Source: an uncultured Eubacterium sp.
Lineage (GTDB): Bacteria > Bacillota > Clostridia > Lachnospirales > Lachnospiraceae
Direction: 5' to 3'
DNA: 64,000 nucleotides
Assembly: GCA_945946665.1 (NCBI GenBank)
Contig: CAMEWO010000007.1
Location: 1-64,000, forward strand
Below the pieces are notes generated by a model. That model searched no databases. It was not told the origin of the DNA and saw nothing but the letters and a program-made list of their open reading frames with translations. How positions within the stretch are numbered: position 1 is the stretch's first letter; every line of letters starts with the position of its first letter. This document shows positions 26,020 to 35,327 of the stretch, one piece after another. The position numbers and the translations under genes were made by a program.

Positions 26020-26943
26020 TTAACAATCAATTCTTTCAACAACAACCCTGGACGCTACTTCCTCTACTTCCTCCCTGGTAGCAAACTGCTCTGAAAAGGC
26101 ACTGGCACTTCCTGCTCCCACGCTCATTCTGAATGCCTCCTCATATGAATTACTGTTAAGCCACCCTGCAAGGAATCCCGCCACCATGGAATCACCGGCT
26201 CCAACCGAATTCTTCAGCTTACCTTCCGGTGCAGCCGCTTCATATACATATCCATCTTCAGATACAAGAACTGCTCCCATACCACCCATGGAAACCAGAA
26301 CATTCCTTGCACCTTTGACCTGAAGTGCTCTTGCATACTCCACAACCTGATGTCTTTCAGTAAGCTTTACCCCGAATATCTCACCTAATTCATGATGATT
26401 AGGTTTAATTACAAATGGATGATATTCCAAAACATTAAGAAGAAGTAAACTGGTTGCATCAACAGCTATAAGCACATCTCTACCCTTAAGTCTTCCCATA
26501 ATTGTCTGATATATATTATCAGACATGCTTGAGGGAATGCTACCTGCAAGTACCAGAACATCTCCTCTGGTTAATGCATCAAGCCTGTCCATCAGCTCTT
26601 CAACCTTTTCCTGTGATATAACCGGTCCCATGCCATTAATCTCTGTTCCATCAATATTCTTAATCTTAAGATTAATTCTTGATAAACCGTCTCCTATTCT
26701 TATGAAATCAGCATTAATCCCAATATCCGCAACACTTTTTTCAATATGACTCCCTGTGAATCCTGCAATGTATCCCAGCGCTGTATTCTTAATACCGAGA
26801 TTATTAAGAAGTATTGATACATTAATTCCCTTTCCTCCAGGCATTATCATCTCAGAAGCTGTTCTATTGGTCATTCCAAGCTGAAAATCATCAACAGACA
26901 CAATATAATCAAGTGATGGATTAAAAGTGACTGTATATATCAT
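26020..26943 (-). CDS. fruK: 1-phosphofructokinase
   Basis: A PfkB-family sugar kinase that phosphorylates fructose-1-phosphate to fructose-1,6-bisphosphate, taking imported fructose into glycolysis. Family signatures are PGGKGINVS (about 36-44) and the C-terminal GAGDSMVAGF with catalytic Asp near 251. It is the first gene of the operon fruK-fruA-ptsH-ptsI-fruR, directly behind a near-consensus promoter. Two ATG codons are adjacent; the second (26943) has the better distance to GGAG. Confidence 0.93.
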   Translation of the reverse strand: MIYTVTFNPSLDYIVSVDDFQLGMTNRTASEMIMPGGKGINVSILLNNLGIKNTALGYIAGFTGSHIEKSVADIGINADFIRIGDGLSRINLKIKNIDGTEINGMGPVISQEKVEELMDRLDALTRGDVLVLAGSIPSSMSDNIYQTIMGRLKGRDVLIAVDATSLLLLNVLEYHPFVIKPNHHELGEIFGVKLTERHQVVEYARALQVKGARNVLVSMGGMGAVLVSEDGYVYEAAAPEGKLKNSVGAGDSMVAGFLAGWLNSNSYEEAFRMSVGAGSASAFSEQFATREEVEEVASRVVVERIDC

Positions 26944-26983
26944 CATATCTCCTTTCTGGTCACGTAACCTTTTTGTTACTCAT

Positions 26984-27042
26984 ATAATAACTTCAAAATC
27001 AGCCAAAGTCAATCATAAACAATCACAAATATTCATAATCAT
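26984..27042 (-). promoter_or_regulatory. Fructose operon promoter with upstream operator-like repeats
   Basis: On the minus strand, TTGACT (27007-27012) and TATTAT (26984-26989) have a 17-base spacer. Upstream, TTTGTGATTG and TTTATGATTG follow each other with a 10-base period, preceded by a looser ATGATTATGA copy (about 27008-27042). AT-rich tandem repeats of this sort are typical of DeoR-family operators, so the regulator encoded at the operon's end is the likely ligand. Confidence 0.65.
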
Positions 27043-27053
27043 TTTATACATAT

Positions 27054-27107
27054 TGCACAAAAAAAGCATCACCAGACTTGTTATTTTATAACAGTCTGAT
27101 AATGCTT
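27054..27107 (-). terminator. Terminator of the GGDEF-EAL gene
   Basis: On the minus strand, AAAGCAT and CAGACTGTTA pair with TAACAAGTCTG and ATGCTTT, followed by a run of seven T. It lies about 90 bases after the stop of the GGDEF-EAL gene and just before the fructose promoter. Confidence 0.85.
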
Positions 27108-27197
27108 TATTATTATAACCAAATTCAGCCAAATTATAAGTAAATTATAATACGAATCTCTTTCTTACATAAAAAACTAATAATCTGTTGTTGCAAG

Positions 27198-29420
27198 TCA
27201 CCCAGCTAATAAGTTCTCAAACTGGGCAGTTGGCATTGGTCTGGCAAACAGGAATCCCTGTATATCATCACACTTTATCCGTTTTAAGAATTCCAGCTGC
27301 TCATGGTTTTCAACACCCTCAGCAGTAATATGGAGTTCCAGCTGATGTCCCATATCAATGACATAACACAGAAGTGTCTCACCGTTCTTGTCACCAATAT
27401 GGTCAATAAGGCTTTTATCAAGCTTAATTGTATCAAAACACCTCATATTCAATGTTGCAAGAGAAGAATATCCTGTTCCGAAATCATCCATAAGAATCTG
27501 AATACCCATACTGCGGAACTGTTCAAGTAATTTACGGATATCTTTCTTTCCCTCCATTGCACTCTCTGTTACTTCCAGCTGTATGTACTCCGGCTCAATG
27601 CCGCTTTCCTGTATTATTGACTGGTAACGTTCAACAACATCGGCATAATAAAGGGATGCACGGCTAAGGTTGATGGATACCGGATATATTTTACGTCCCT
27701 CATCCTTCCACTTTGCCTGCTGTCTTGTAACAGCACGGAACATATATTCATCCAGCTTGGCAATCATTCCGTTCTGTTCAAAGAGAGGAATGAATCTGCC
27801 CGGAGATATCATGCTTCCATCCTTATCTCTCCAGCGTACCAGGGCTTCACTTCCTACTATTTCCCCAGAAGCTGCACTGTACTTTGGCTGGTACCATACT
27901 TCAAAATCACCTGCTTTCAGTGACTCCTCAAATCGTTCCTCCAACTGCTCATCCTGCTGTATTCTGTCATGATCTATTTCATCGTAGAAAGCATAACGCT
28001 GTTCCTGCTGAATCTTTGCGTGCTCTCTTGCCATGCGGGCTTTGCCGTAAGCATCCTGCAATTCATCGGATTCATTCATGTGATATATGCCATATCTTGC
28101 GTGAATTCCCTTGACCTGAATTTCCTTTGCCCTTTTGTTAATCCTGTCTGATATATGCTTTAATCTCTCAAGGAGGCTGTCATCATCAGGTGCCAGTAGA
28201 AACATTATGTATATATCATCTCTTACATGGGAAGCAATTTCATCCTCCCTTAGTTCAGAGACTAATATCTGCCATATATCACATATCATGGCATCTCCAC
28301 CGTTCTTTCCTGCTGCAATGTTGATATTGCCAAAATTAGTAATATCCATGGCAACCAGATATCCATGCCTCTTCTTTCTCTTTTCCATATTGATGCAGAA
28401 TTTGGCATAATTATCGCCCTTTGTTATATGGTCTTCATATGCAAATCTTAACAACATCATCTGCTGCTCTCTTGATAAGATTATAAGAAGCGCCACACCT
28501 ATAAAAATAAATACAGCTACCATTACAATCATCATATACAGGCTGGTCTGGATAGGAATAGCTCTGCTCTCAAGAACATCTGCCGGTATAATGGTAAGCA
28601 TATACCATGTAACATCCCCATCCATAAGATCCACAGGAGTACAGTAATAATACGCCCCTTCTGAACGATACAACTGTCCTCCTCCTGATACTTTCTCACT
28701 CATCTGCTGCTGTAATCTTGATATGGTTTCCTGATTTCTCTGGTCTATGCCAAGCACATCTGAAAATAAATTCTTAGAGAGCTGAAGTATATTACTTCCC
28801 ATAGCAACCATAATCTGACCATCCTCATTGATTGCACAACTGTAACCCTGTCTGTCAAAGCAGTCAATCTGAAGGGCATCATTAAAGGTCTGTGTATTAT
28901 ATGTAAGTCCAAATACACCTTCCACATTTCCATTATCATCAAATATAGGAATGGTCATAACATTAACTAATCCGTGACTTTCTTCCAGGGCATCACTTAA
29001 GACTCCACTTATGGTTCCCTTACCTTCCATACCTCTTTTAAAGAACTCACGGTAAGACAGGTCAGCTACCCCGCCATCTGTTGAATAACAGGTTCCATCT
29101 GGAAAACAGAAAGCAAAACGCTTCAATTCATAATCATCAATAAACACTGTAAACGACTGTAGGTTTTCTTCGATTGTCTCAGTAGTAACACCATGCATTC
29201 TCTCAGACAGTCCCTCAAGGAGAAGATGATTAGAATGAATTTTGTTATGGAGTGCTACAGCATTCTGGTTTGCCACATCCTCCAGATTCTGCTGAAGCTG
29301 TTCCTTTAGTTCACCCACAACCACATAGGAACCTGCCAGTACAGTTACTGCAATGGCAAGCAATGCTGTCAATACAATTAATAGCTTTTTGATATTTAAC
29401 TTCTTTGTGCCACCGTTCAT
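27198..29420 (-). CDS. Membrane c-di-GMP phosphodiesterase: Cache sensor, degenerate GGDEF, EAL
   Basis: Predicted to hydrolyse c-di-GMP under control of an outside signal. N-terminal membrane segment about 10-30, double-Cache-type extracytoplasmic domain (about 35-280), second membrane segment (about 295-318), GGDEF-like domain (about 340-475) and EAL domain (about 490-735). The GGDEF motif is replaced by VRDDIYIM, so cyclase activity is not expected. The EAL domain keeps SEALVRW, the metal-binding DDFGTGYSS and the late GVEN, so phosphodiesterase activity is likely. The gene has its own terminator. It lies downstream of a kinase/HD-GYP pair but after a strong terminator, so it is a separate unit. 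Confidence 0.9.
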   Translation of the reverse strand: MNGGTKKLNIKKLLIVLTALLAIAVTVLAGSYVVVGELKEQLQQNLEDVANQNAVALHNKIHSNHLLLEGLSERMHGVTTETIEENLQSFTVFIDDYELKRFAFCFPDGTCYSTDGGVADLSYREFFKRGMEGKGTISGVLSDALEESHGLVNVMTIPIFDDNGNVEGVFGLTYNTQTFNDALQIDCFDRQGYSCAINEDGQIMVAMGSNILQLSKNLFSDVLGIDQRNQETISRLQQQMSEKVSGGGQLYRSEGAYYYCTPVDLMDGDVTWYMLTIIPADVLESRAIPIQTSLYMMIVMVAVFIFIGVALLIILSREQQMMLLRFAYEDHITKGDNYAKFCINMEKRKKRHGYLVAMDITNFGNINIAAGKNGGDAMICDIWQILVSELREDEIASHVRDDIYIMFLLAPDDDSLLERLKHISDRINKRAKEIQVKGIHARYGIYHMNESDELQDAYGKARMAREHAKIQQEQRYAFYDEIDHDRIQQDEQLEERFEESLKAGDFEVWYQPKYSAASGEIVGSEALVRWRDKDGSMISPGRFIPLFEQNGMIAKLDEYMFRAVTRQQAKWKDEGRKIYPVSINLSRASLYYADVVERYQSIIQESGIEPEYIQLEVTESAMEGKKDIRKLLEQFRSMGIQILMDDFGTGYSSLATLNMRCFDTIKLDKSLIDHIGDKNGETLLCYVIDMGHQLELHITAEGVENHEQLEFLKRIKCDDIQGFLFARPMPTAQFENLLAG

Positions 29421-29493
29421 ATTACATGAATTCCCCTTATCTTCTGACTTTATTATTAGTATATCATTTTCTGGGATTAAAACAATAATAAAG

Positions 29494-29530
29494 TAAAAAA
29501 AAAGCGCCAGAATATTCCTATTCCAACGCT
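29494..29530 (-). terminator. Terminator of the kinase/HD-GYP operon
   Basis: On the minus strand AGCG pairs with CGCT, with an inner AATA/TATT-type stem, followed by a run of nine T. It starts 10 bases after the HD-GYP gene's stop. Confidence 0.85.
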
Positions 29531-29539
29531 AAAAAACTA

Positions 29540-30568
29540 TTACTCTCTTTTAAAGGAGTCATCCTCTTTCATGGTATATTCTGTATCTTCATCAATCATG
29601 GAAAGCATAATATCCGCAAACTTAGGATCAAACTGTGTTCCTTTGCCTTTTTCAATCTCGCCACGGACAACCTCCTGTGGAAGCACATCCCTGTAGCTTC
29701 TTCTGCTGCTCATGGCATCATAGGCATCTGCCACTGCAATAATACGGGCTTCCTCTGGAATATCATTTCCAGATAATCCATCCGGATATCCTCCTCCTCC
29801 AAATTTCTCGTGATGCCATCTGGCACCAGTAGCAAGAGCTGGCATTTCCTTGATGTTCTTAAGAATCCTTGAGCCCATGCTTGGATGATTCTTAATAAGG
29901 GCAAATTCCTCATCTGTAAGTTTTGCAGGCTTGTTAATTACTGCATCTGGAACACCTATTTTACCAACATCATGAAGAAGGCCCATCATGTATATATCGC
30001 CCTGTGCTTTCTCAGAATATCCGTATCTTCTTGCAATCTCTTTAGAATACTTGGCAACACGTCCGGAATGACCATTAGTATACGTATCCTTTGCATCAAT
30101 TGCATCTGCCAGGGAATGAACGACGTGCATAAACAGCTTCTCATTCTCCTCCGTCTTCTTCTCTACTTCCTGGGAAAGATTTCTCTGCAGTCGGATAAGA
30201 TCAATGATGTGACGCACTCTTAATGTAAGTACTTCCGGTACAAATGGTTTCTTAATAAAGTCCATTGCACCAAGGGATAGTCCCCTTGTTTCAGAATTCT
30301 CGTCATCATTAGCTGTAAGGAAAATAACTGGTATTTCTTCCTGACCGGCTTCCTGCTCACGGAGCTTCTTTAAAGTCTCGAAGCCATCCATTTCAGGCAT
30401 ATTAATATCCAGCAGAATTAAATCCGGCGTCTCATTCTCTTTTATATAATCCAGCAGTGCCTGTCCAGACTTAAGCGCTGTCACCCTCATATTATTCTTG
30501 CTAAGAATGTGTCCTGCCATTTTCAGGTTCATGATATCATCATCAACCACAACAACCCAATCTGCCAT
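29540..30568 (-). CDS. Response regulator with HD-GYP c-di-GMP phosphodiesterase output (RpfG type)
   Basis: A soluble two-domain protein of 342 residues. The receiver domain is about 3-125, with phospho-acceptor Asp in LILLDINMPEMDG and conserved Lys in FIKKPF. The HD-GYP domain is about 150-320, with LLHDVGKIG and HHEKFGGGGYPDGL. Phosphorylation should switch c-di-GMP hydrolysis on or off. The gene lies 42 bases after a hybrid histidine kinase gene that has an HPt domain, which is therefore the likely partner. A terminator follows. Confidence 0.92.
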   Translation of the reverse strand: MADWVVVVDDDIMNLKMAGHILSKNNMRVTALKSGQALLDYIKENETPDLILLDINMPEMDGFETLKKLREQEAGQEEIPVIFLTANDDENSETRGLSLGAMDFIKKPFVPEVLTLRVRHIIDLIRLQRNLSQEVEKKTEENEKLFMHVVHSLADAIDAKDTYTNGHSGRVAKYSKEIARRYGYSEKAQGDIYMMGLLHDVGKIGVPDAVINKPAKLTDEEFALIKNHPSMGSRILKNIKEMPALATGARWHHEKFGGGGYPDGLSGNDIPEEARIIAVADAYDAMSSRRSYRDVLPQEVVRGEIEKGKGTQFDPKFADIMLSMIDEDTEYTMKEDDSFKRE

Positions 30569-30610
30569 ATTTAATCCTCCTGTGTTTTTCTTTTTTCAGT
30601 GTCTGTAAAA

Positions 30611-33600
30611 CTACTGTTTAAGTGCCTGTGCAATCCCCTCTGTTATAACTTTGTAATCAGTCATAAGTTTGTCATGATACTTCCCGATATATTCTCCGTC
30701 GCCCTTGCTTGATGCCTCTTCCATGCTTCTTGCAAGCTCTGATAAATCATTAGCTCCGATAGTTCTTGATGTACTCTTTAATGCATGAACATATATCTGG
30801 TACTGTGACCATTCCTTTGTCCTAAATAATTTATTAAGCTGCTGTGACTTTTCCTCATATGAATCTATGTATTCCTTTAACATATCAACATAGAATTCCT
30901 TGTCACCAGCACAATATGTCATTCCATCATCCACAGATATTCCCATTTCCCTTATCTGTCCTATTTTCTCATCTACAGACAGGACTCTTTGGCTGGAATT
31001 ATCTGATTCTTCTGGAGCAAACTCAAGTATATCATCTGCACCGTCTGCTCCTGTTGGGGCAAATTCAATAATATCATCCCCTCCAGATGGGGCAAATTCC
31101 ATTATGCCATCTCCTTCAGATGGAGCAAATTCCAGGATATCTTCCTCAGATTGATGATTCTTGTTTCCTACTGTCTCTTCTGGCTTAGTCTCCGGTTTTT
31201 CCTTAGTCTTCCATGTCACAATGTCCTCTGGCAGATACTTTTCAAGCTTCTCCTCAAGTTTATCTACTTCAATAGGCTTTGACAGATAATCATCAAATCC
31301 TGCATTGAGATAGGTTTCCTTAGCACCAACAACAGCATTTGCTGTAAGGGCAATTATTGTCATTCCCTCTCTTGTCAGGTTATCTTCTTTAATCATTGCA
31401 AGTGTTTCTATTCCATCCATCTTAGGCATCATATGGTCTAAGAATACGATATCATAGGTATTATTTCTGATTAATTCAATAGCATCCATACCTGAAGCTG
31501 CCTGATCCGGCACAATTCCATTAAGCTTCATCAAATTCTTTGCAACCTTTAGATTCATGTCGTTATCATCTACAACGAGGACTCTGGCTTTAGGTGCATA
31601 CAGATGTATTTCGTTGTCTGACTCGTTCCTGCTCTTTTCAAGCCTCTTCACATAATCGCCTATTGGCTGTTTGTCAACAATATACTGCTTTAGACGGAAT
31701 GAGAACACTGAACCTTTCCCATACACACTCTCAACATGGAGTTCACTCTCCATCATAGCAAGAAGCTTGGTTACAATAGACATACCAAGACCAGTTCCCT
31801 CAATGTTACGGTTTCTCTTCTCTTCCAGTCTCTCAAAGGATTCAAAGAGCTTGCCCATGTCTTCTTCCTTAATTCCGATACCTGTATCCTTAACCTGTAC
31901 ATCAATAAATACAGCATCTTCATCCCTTGCGCCTTCTTTTATGGACAGGGTAACCTTGCCTTCCTCCGTATACTTAACTGCATTTGTCAGCAGGTTCATG
32001 ATAACCTGTGTAATACGGACATCATCACCATACAAGACAGATGGAAGCGCTTGATCAACATCTACAATAAACTCAAGAGATTTGCTCTTTGCACGTTCAG
32101 ATATAGAATTAACAAGGTTATTAATCAGAGATGATATATCATACCTGACAGGTATAATCTCCATCTTTCCATCCTCAATCTTAGAGAAATCAAGAATACT
32201 GTTTATAATTGAAAGAAGGGTTCTGCCGGCAGACTGTATATTCTCTGCATATTCAAGTATGTTGTCATCAGATGACTCTCTGATAATCATCTCATTCATT
32301 CCAAGAACAGCATTAATAGGTGTACGAATCTCATGGGACATCTGTGCAAGGAACTGGCTCTTTGCCTTTCCTGCTGCAATAGCAGCGTCAGCAGCGTCCT
32401 TCACCTTGCGGTTTATCTCATCCTGGGTACGGATTAAATCTGTAAGCAGACGATATACCAGAATAATACATGCAAGGAATGTAACCAGACATACAAGTCC
32501 ATATAGTACAACTCTGTTAAATATAGTCCATATTCCAGATACTACATATACAGTAAACTTCGAGGAATCATTTCTGGCAGCAATGAGAATTTTAAAGCTC
32601 TTGTCATAATCCCTGAACACACTGGTACTCTTACCATCCACCTTAGCCTCTCCGTATGGAAGCTCATTTACATTAGTCTTCACATCCTGGGACATCTGAT
32701 AATGTCCATATGGGTGGTTTATTATATCCCCCTCTGTATCCACCAGAAATGCATATCCACTGTCAGAATAACTGTCACCAAGGATTTCAACAAGCTTATC
32801 CATGAAGAAATCAATTCCGAAAATGCCTAAGAACTCTCCTGTTTTTGCATTATATACTCTCTCTGAAATAGTAACACAGTATCCGCCGGTCTGCTCATCA
32901 TAATAAGGTGCTGATATACTCCATCCTGTCTCTGAACCAGCCGTATCTATATACCATTGACGCTCTTCAACGTGCCAGTCAGGTTCCGGCTCCCATCCGT
33001 TATTCATATACACAGTATGCTCTAATTCTGGATTAGTCATATATGTTACAGAAATCTCAGGATACTGCACTGTAATACGGTTCAGATAATCAACTGTTCC
33101 CTTATAATCATCAAGCATCTCAGGATTAGTGGAAATAGTGCTGACAAACATATCCAGAATACTCTTCTGGGTATTAATCCATTCTGACAACTGGAACTCA
33201 TAATTCTGGGCCCTGCTCTGCATTAAAGCATTTCCCCATCTTAATGTTGCAGAAATATTAGTATACAGACTGATTATCATTACAAGCACCATGAACATCA
33301 GGATGACGGTTCTGAAATGCTTGTTTATTCCCAAAGCTTTTCCTGATTTTGTTTTAGGCGTATTCTTCTTTTCTGTCTTCACAATGCTGGAATATGATAT
33401 AATCTGTCCAATCATTTCCGACAGCTTTTCACCTGCAGAATGGATTCGTGCCATTTCCGCATCATAATCTTCTATATTCTCCGCATTTTCCTTGCTGGAA
33501 CTGTCAAGAATCTTACCCAAAGGTTCACGGAGTTCCCCTGTAATACTGTTTAAAAATGCTTCTTTAGAAGCAAGGGCTCCCTCTGCCTTCTTCTGGTTCC

Positions 33601-34489
33601 TGACAGCAAGAACATAGAGAATTACCACGATGACAAACAATGCAATAGACAGAAATACAGTTACCATGAGCTGGATATAAGAATTCCTGTACAAGTCCCA
33701 GTCACTTTCACTGACAATTAAGTACCATCCATTCCCTGATTTGGTTGCAAACAGATTCTCGTACAGGAAATCTGCCCTAATCTTAACAGTAGCAACCTCA
33801 TCACTTCTCTTGGAAAGAGACCATATTCCTGCGTAATCAGGTAATACATTCACCAGCTTCTTTCCAATCAGGGACGAATCAGAGCAGCCCGCAATAATTC
33901 CCTCATCTGTAACAATTACAGCATTACGGGAACCAGTCTCATACATCTGATTAATATGAGTCTGGATATTTTCCATTGTATAATCAACTCCAAGAACTGT
34001 ATTGCCGTCTCCCAGCATTACAGACACTGTGTAACATATATCTCCGGTCATGGCATCCTGATAAGGAGGTGTGACATATGTTTTACCTCCATTCTTAATA
34101 GCTCCTTTATACCATACACGCTCTGTTGCAACAAAATCATCCGGCATATCAAAATCAGGAATAATAACAAGACCTGAACCTACAATAAACAGGTTAAATG
34201 CACCAGTCCTGCTCTTAAGAAGCTCATTCTTCTTACTGTATATAAAGGACTGAAGAGCATCTTTATCATCAAGGTACTCCCTTGCAGCAATAGCCAGTTC
34301 CATTGTAAGATTCTCGGCATCATTAATCGTACTTTCCAATTCCCCACTGATTGTCTCAAGCTGATATATACCTGAATCCTTGGTCTGCTGCCTAGTCTGG
34401 CGGAAAACCATCCATGTATCCATGAATGTTACTGCTAGAAGAAGTGATGCAACCAGAATAATCACTCCGGCATTCTTCCCATTTTTCAT
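30611..34489 (-). CDS. Dual-sensor hybrid histidine kinase with receiver, EFAP repeats and HPt domain
   Basis: A 1292-residue membrane kinase. Domain order: membrane segment (about 8-26), Cache-type sensor 1 (about 35-270), membrane segment (about 275-297), linker, membrane segment (about 393-412), Cache-type sensor 2 (about 420-680), membrane segment (about 690-712), HisKA with phospho-His near 719 (MSHEIRTP), HATPase (ending near 950), receiver with Asp near 1018 (FLDHMMPKMDG), a linker with four EFAPxG-type repeats (about 1113-1161) and HPt with His near 1234 (VHALKSTSR). Two stacked sensors suggest that two signals are integrated. The phosphorelay likely ends on the HD-GYP response regulator encoded 42 bases downstream. 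Confidence 0.9.
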   Translation of the reverse strand: MKNGKNAGVIILVASLLLAVTFMDTWMVFRQTRQQTKDSGIYQLETISGELESTINDAENLTMELAIAAREYLDDKDALQSFIYSKKNELLKSRTGAFNLFIVGSGLVIIPDFDMPDDFVATERVWYKGAIKNGGKTYVTPPYQDAMTGDICYTVSVMLGDGNTVLGVDYTMENIQTHINQMYETGSRNAVIVTDEGIIAGCSDSSLIGKKLVNVLPDYAGIWSLSKRSDEVATVKIRADFLYENLFATKSGNGWYLIVSESDWDLYRNSYIQLMVTVFLSIALFVIVVILYVLAVRNQKKAEGALASKEAFLNSITGELREPLGKILDSSSKENAENIEDYDAEMARIHSAGEKLSEMIGQIISYSSIVKTEKKNTPKTKSGKALGINKHFRTVILMFMVLVMIISLYTNISATLRWGNALMQSRAQNYEFQLSEWINTQKSILDMFVSTISTNPEMLDDYKGTVDYLNRITVQYPEISVTYMTNPELEHTVYMNNGWEPEPDWHVEERQWYIDTAGSETGWSISAPYYDEQTGGYCVTISERVYNAKTGEFLGIFGIDFFMDKLVEILGDSYSDSGYAFLVDTEGDIINHPYGHYQMSQDVKTNVNELPYGEAKVDGKSTSVFRDYDKSFKILIAARNDSSKFTVYVVSGIWTIFNRVVLYGLVCLVTFLACIILVYRLLTDLIRTQDEINRKVKDAADAAIAAGKAKSQFLAQMSHEIRTPINAVLGMNEMIIRESSDDNILEYAENIQSAGRTLLSIINSILDFSKIEDGKMEIIPVRYDISSLINNLVNSISERAKSKSLEFIVDVDQALPSVLYGDDVRITQVIMNLLTNAVKYTEEGKVTLSIKEGARDEDAVFIDVQVKDTGIGIKEEDMGKLFESFERLEEKRNRNIEGTGLGMSIVTKLLAMMESELHVESVYGKGSVFSFRLKQYIVDKQPIGDYVKRLEKSRNESDNEIHLYAPKARVLVVDDNDMNLKVAKNLMKLNGIVPDQAASGMDAIELIRNNTYDIVFLDHMMPKMDGIETLAMIKEDNLTREGMTIIALTANAVVGAKETYLNAGFDDYLSKPIEVDKLEEKLEKYLPEDIVTWKTKEKPETKPEETVGNKNHQSEEDILEFAPSEGDGIMEFAPSGGDDIIEFAPTGADGADDILEFAPEESDNSSQRVLSVDEKIGQIREMGISVDDGMTYCAGDKEFYVDMLKEYIDSYEEKSQQLNKLFRTKEWSQYQIYVHALKSTSRTIGANDLSELARSMEEASSKGDGEYIGKYHDKLMTDYKVITEGIAQALKQ

Positions 34490-34633
34490 CTTTTCGTATC
34501 TCCCTATTCATCTATATAAAAAGCCAACACTCTACCAAAAATAGACATAATTTTCTAATTATTATACCATGTAATATGGTTATTTTCAATGATTTCCCAG
34601 TTTTACCTGCTTAATAAAGCAAACATTTTTCCG

Positions 34634-34678
34634 CGAAAAATGTGCCGCCTATAACCGGAGGGTTATTAAGCGGCACAT
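34634..34678 (-). terminator. Terminator behind the receptor fragment
   Basis: ATGTGCCGC (34640-34648) pairs with GCGGCACAT (34670-34678), and ATAACC pairs with GGTTAT inside. Read on the minus strand the stem is followed by TTTTT. Confidence 0.75.
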
Positions 34679-34726
34679 GTAGAAAACTACACACTATTCA
34701 ATTAAATAGTAAATATCTGTGTTATT

Positions 34727-35107
34727 CTAAGATAATTTGAAAGCATTGACAGAATCCATAAGATCCCTTGCCCTGTTTTCCAGTTCAATAGTGGAATTAT
34801 GAAGATTTCCAACCATTGTAATCTGGTTCTTCAATGATTCATTAACCACTGATATAGAAGCTGCTGTCTGTTCAGATACAGCTGAAATACTCTCAATAGC
34901 AGACAATGTGTTGTTCCTGTGGCTTTCCATACTCTCGATTGTTCTTTCAAGGTATGCCAGTTCACTTATAAGACCTTCCAGATAATCATTCATGTTACCG
35001 AATACCTTAATTGTATCCTGAACTGTTTCTGTCTGGTTTGAAACAATTTCTTCTGCCTCTGCCGCAACCTCAACTGTACTGTTAGCATTAAACTTAATCT
35101 CTTCCAT
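34727..35107 (-). pseudogene. C-terminal fragment of a methyl-accepting chemotaxis protein
   Basis: The 126-residue frame matches only the end of the chemotaxis-receptor coiled coil: SAIESISAVSEQTAASISVV, then a short tail ending FKLS. Membrane segments, HAMP and the conserved hairpin tip are all missing. The open frame continues 17 codons upstream of the ATG (to about 35160) with plausible receptor-like sequence and ends in a stop, so the gene looks 5'-truncated. An AGAGG lies near the ATG, so a small protein might still be made. Without the hairpin tip it could not contact CheA normally. A short functional helper is the alternative. Confidence 0.6.
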
Positions 35108-35279
35108 AACCTCTTTGAAGGTTTCTAACCCAAAGTGATATGTCTTCTGTAAATCTTTAATTCACATTGTATTTTTATTCATGAAAGAAGTATGATATCT
35201 TGCACAAAATTTACAATGTTTCAGACAATTTTTATTATAATTTACGAAAGTTTCGAAAAGTTAATATTATTTGCATTAG

Positions 35280-35315
35280 AAAAGCAGACAGCCTTTAAAC
35301 TGCTGCCTGCTGTCT
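35280..35315 (-). terminator. Probable terminator of the FecR/glycosyltransferase operon
   Basis: AGACAGC (35286-35292) pairs with GCTGTCT (35309-35315), followed on the minus strand by TTTT. It lies 12 bases after the glycosyltransferase stop. Confidence 0.55.
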
Positions 35316-35327
35316 TTCCAATACAAT

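Noticed and set aside
27198..29420. Active diguanylate cyclase in the GGDEF-EAL protein
   Set aside because: The GGDEF motif is replaced by VRDDIYIM, so only the EAL activity is supported.
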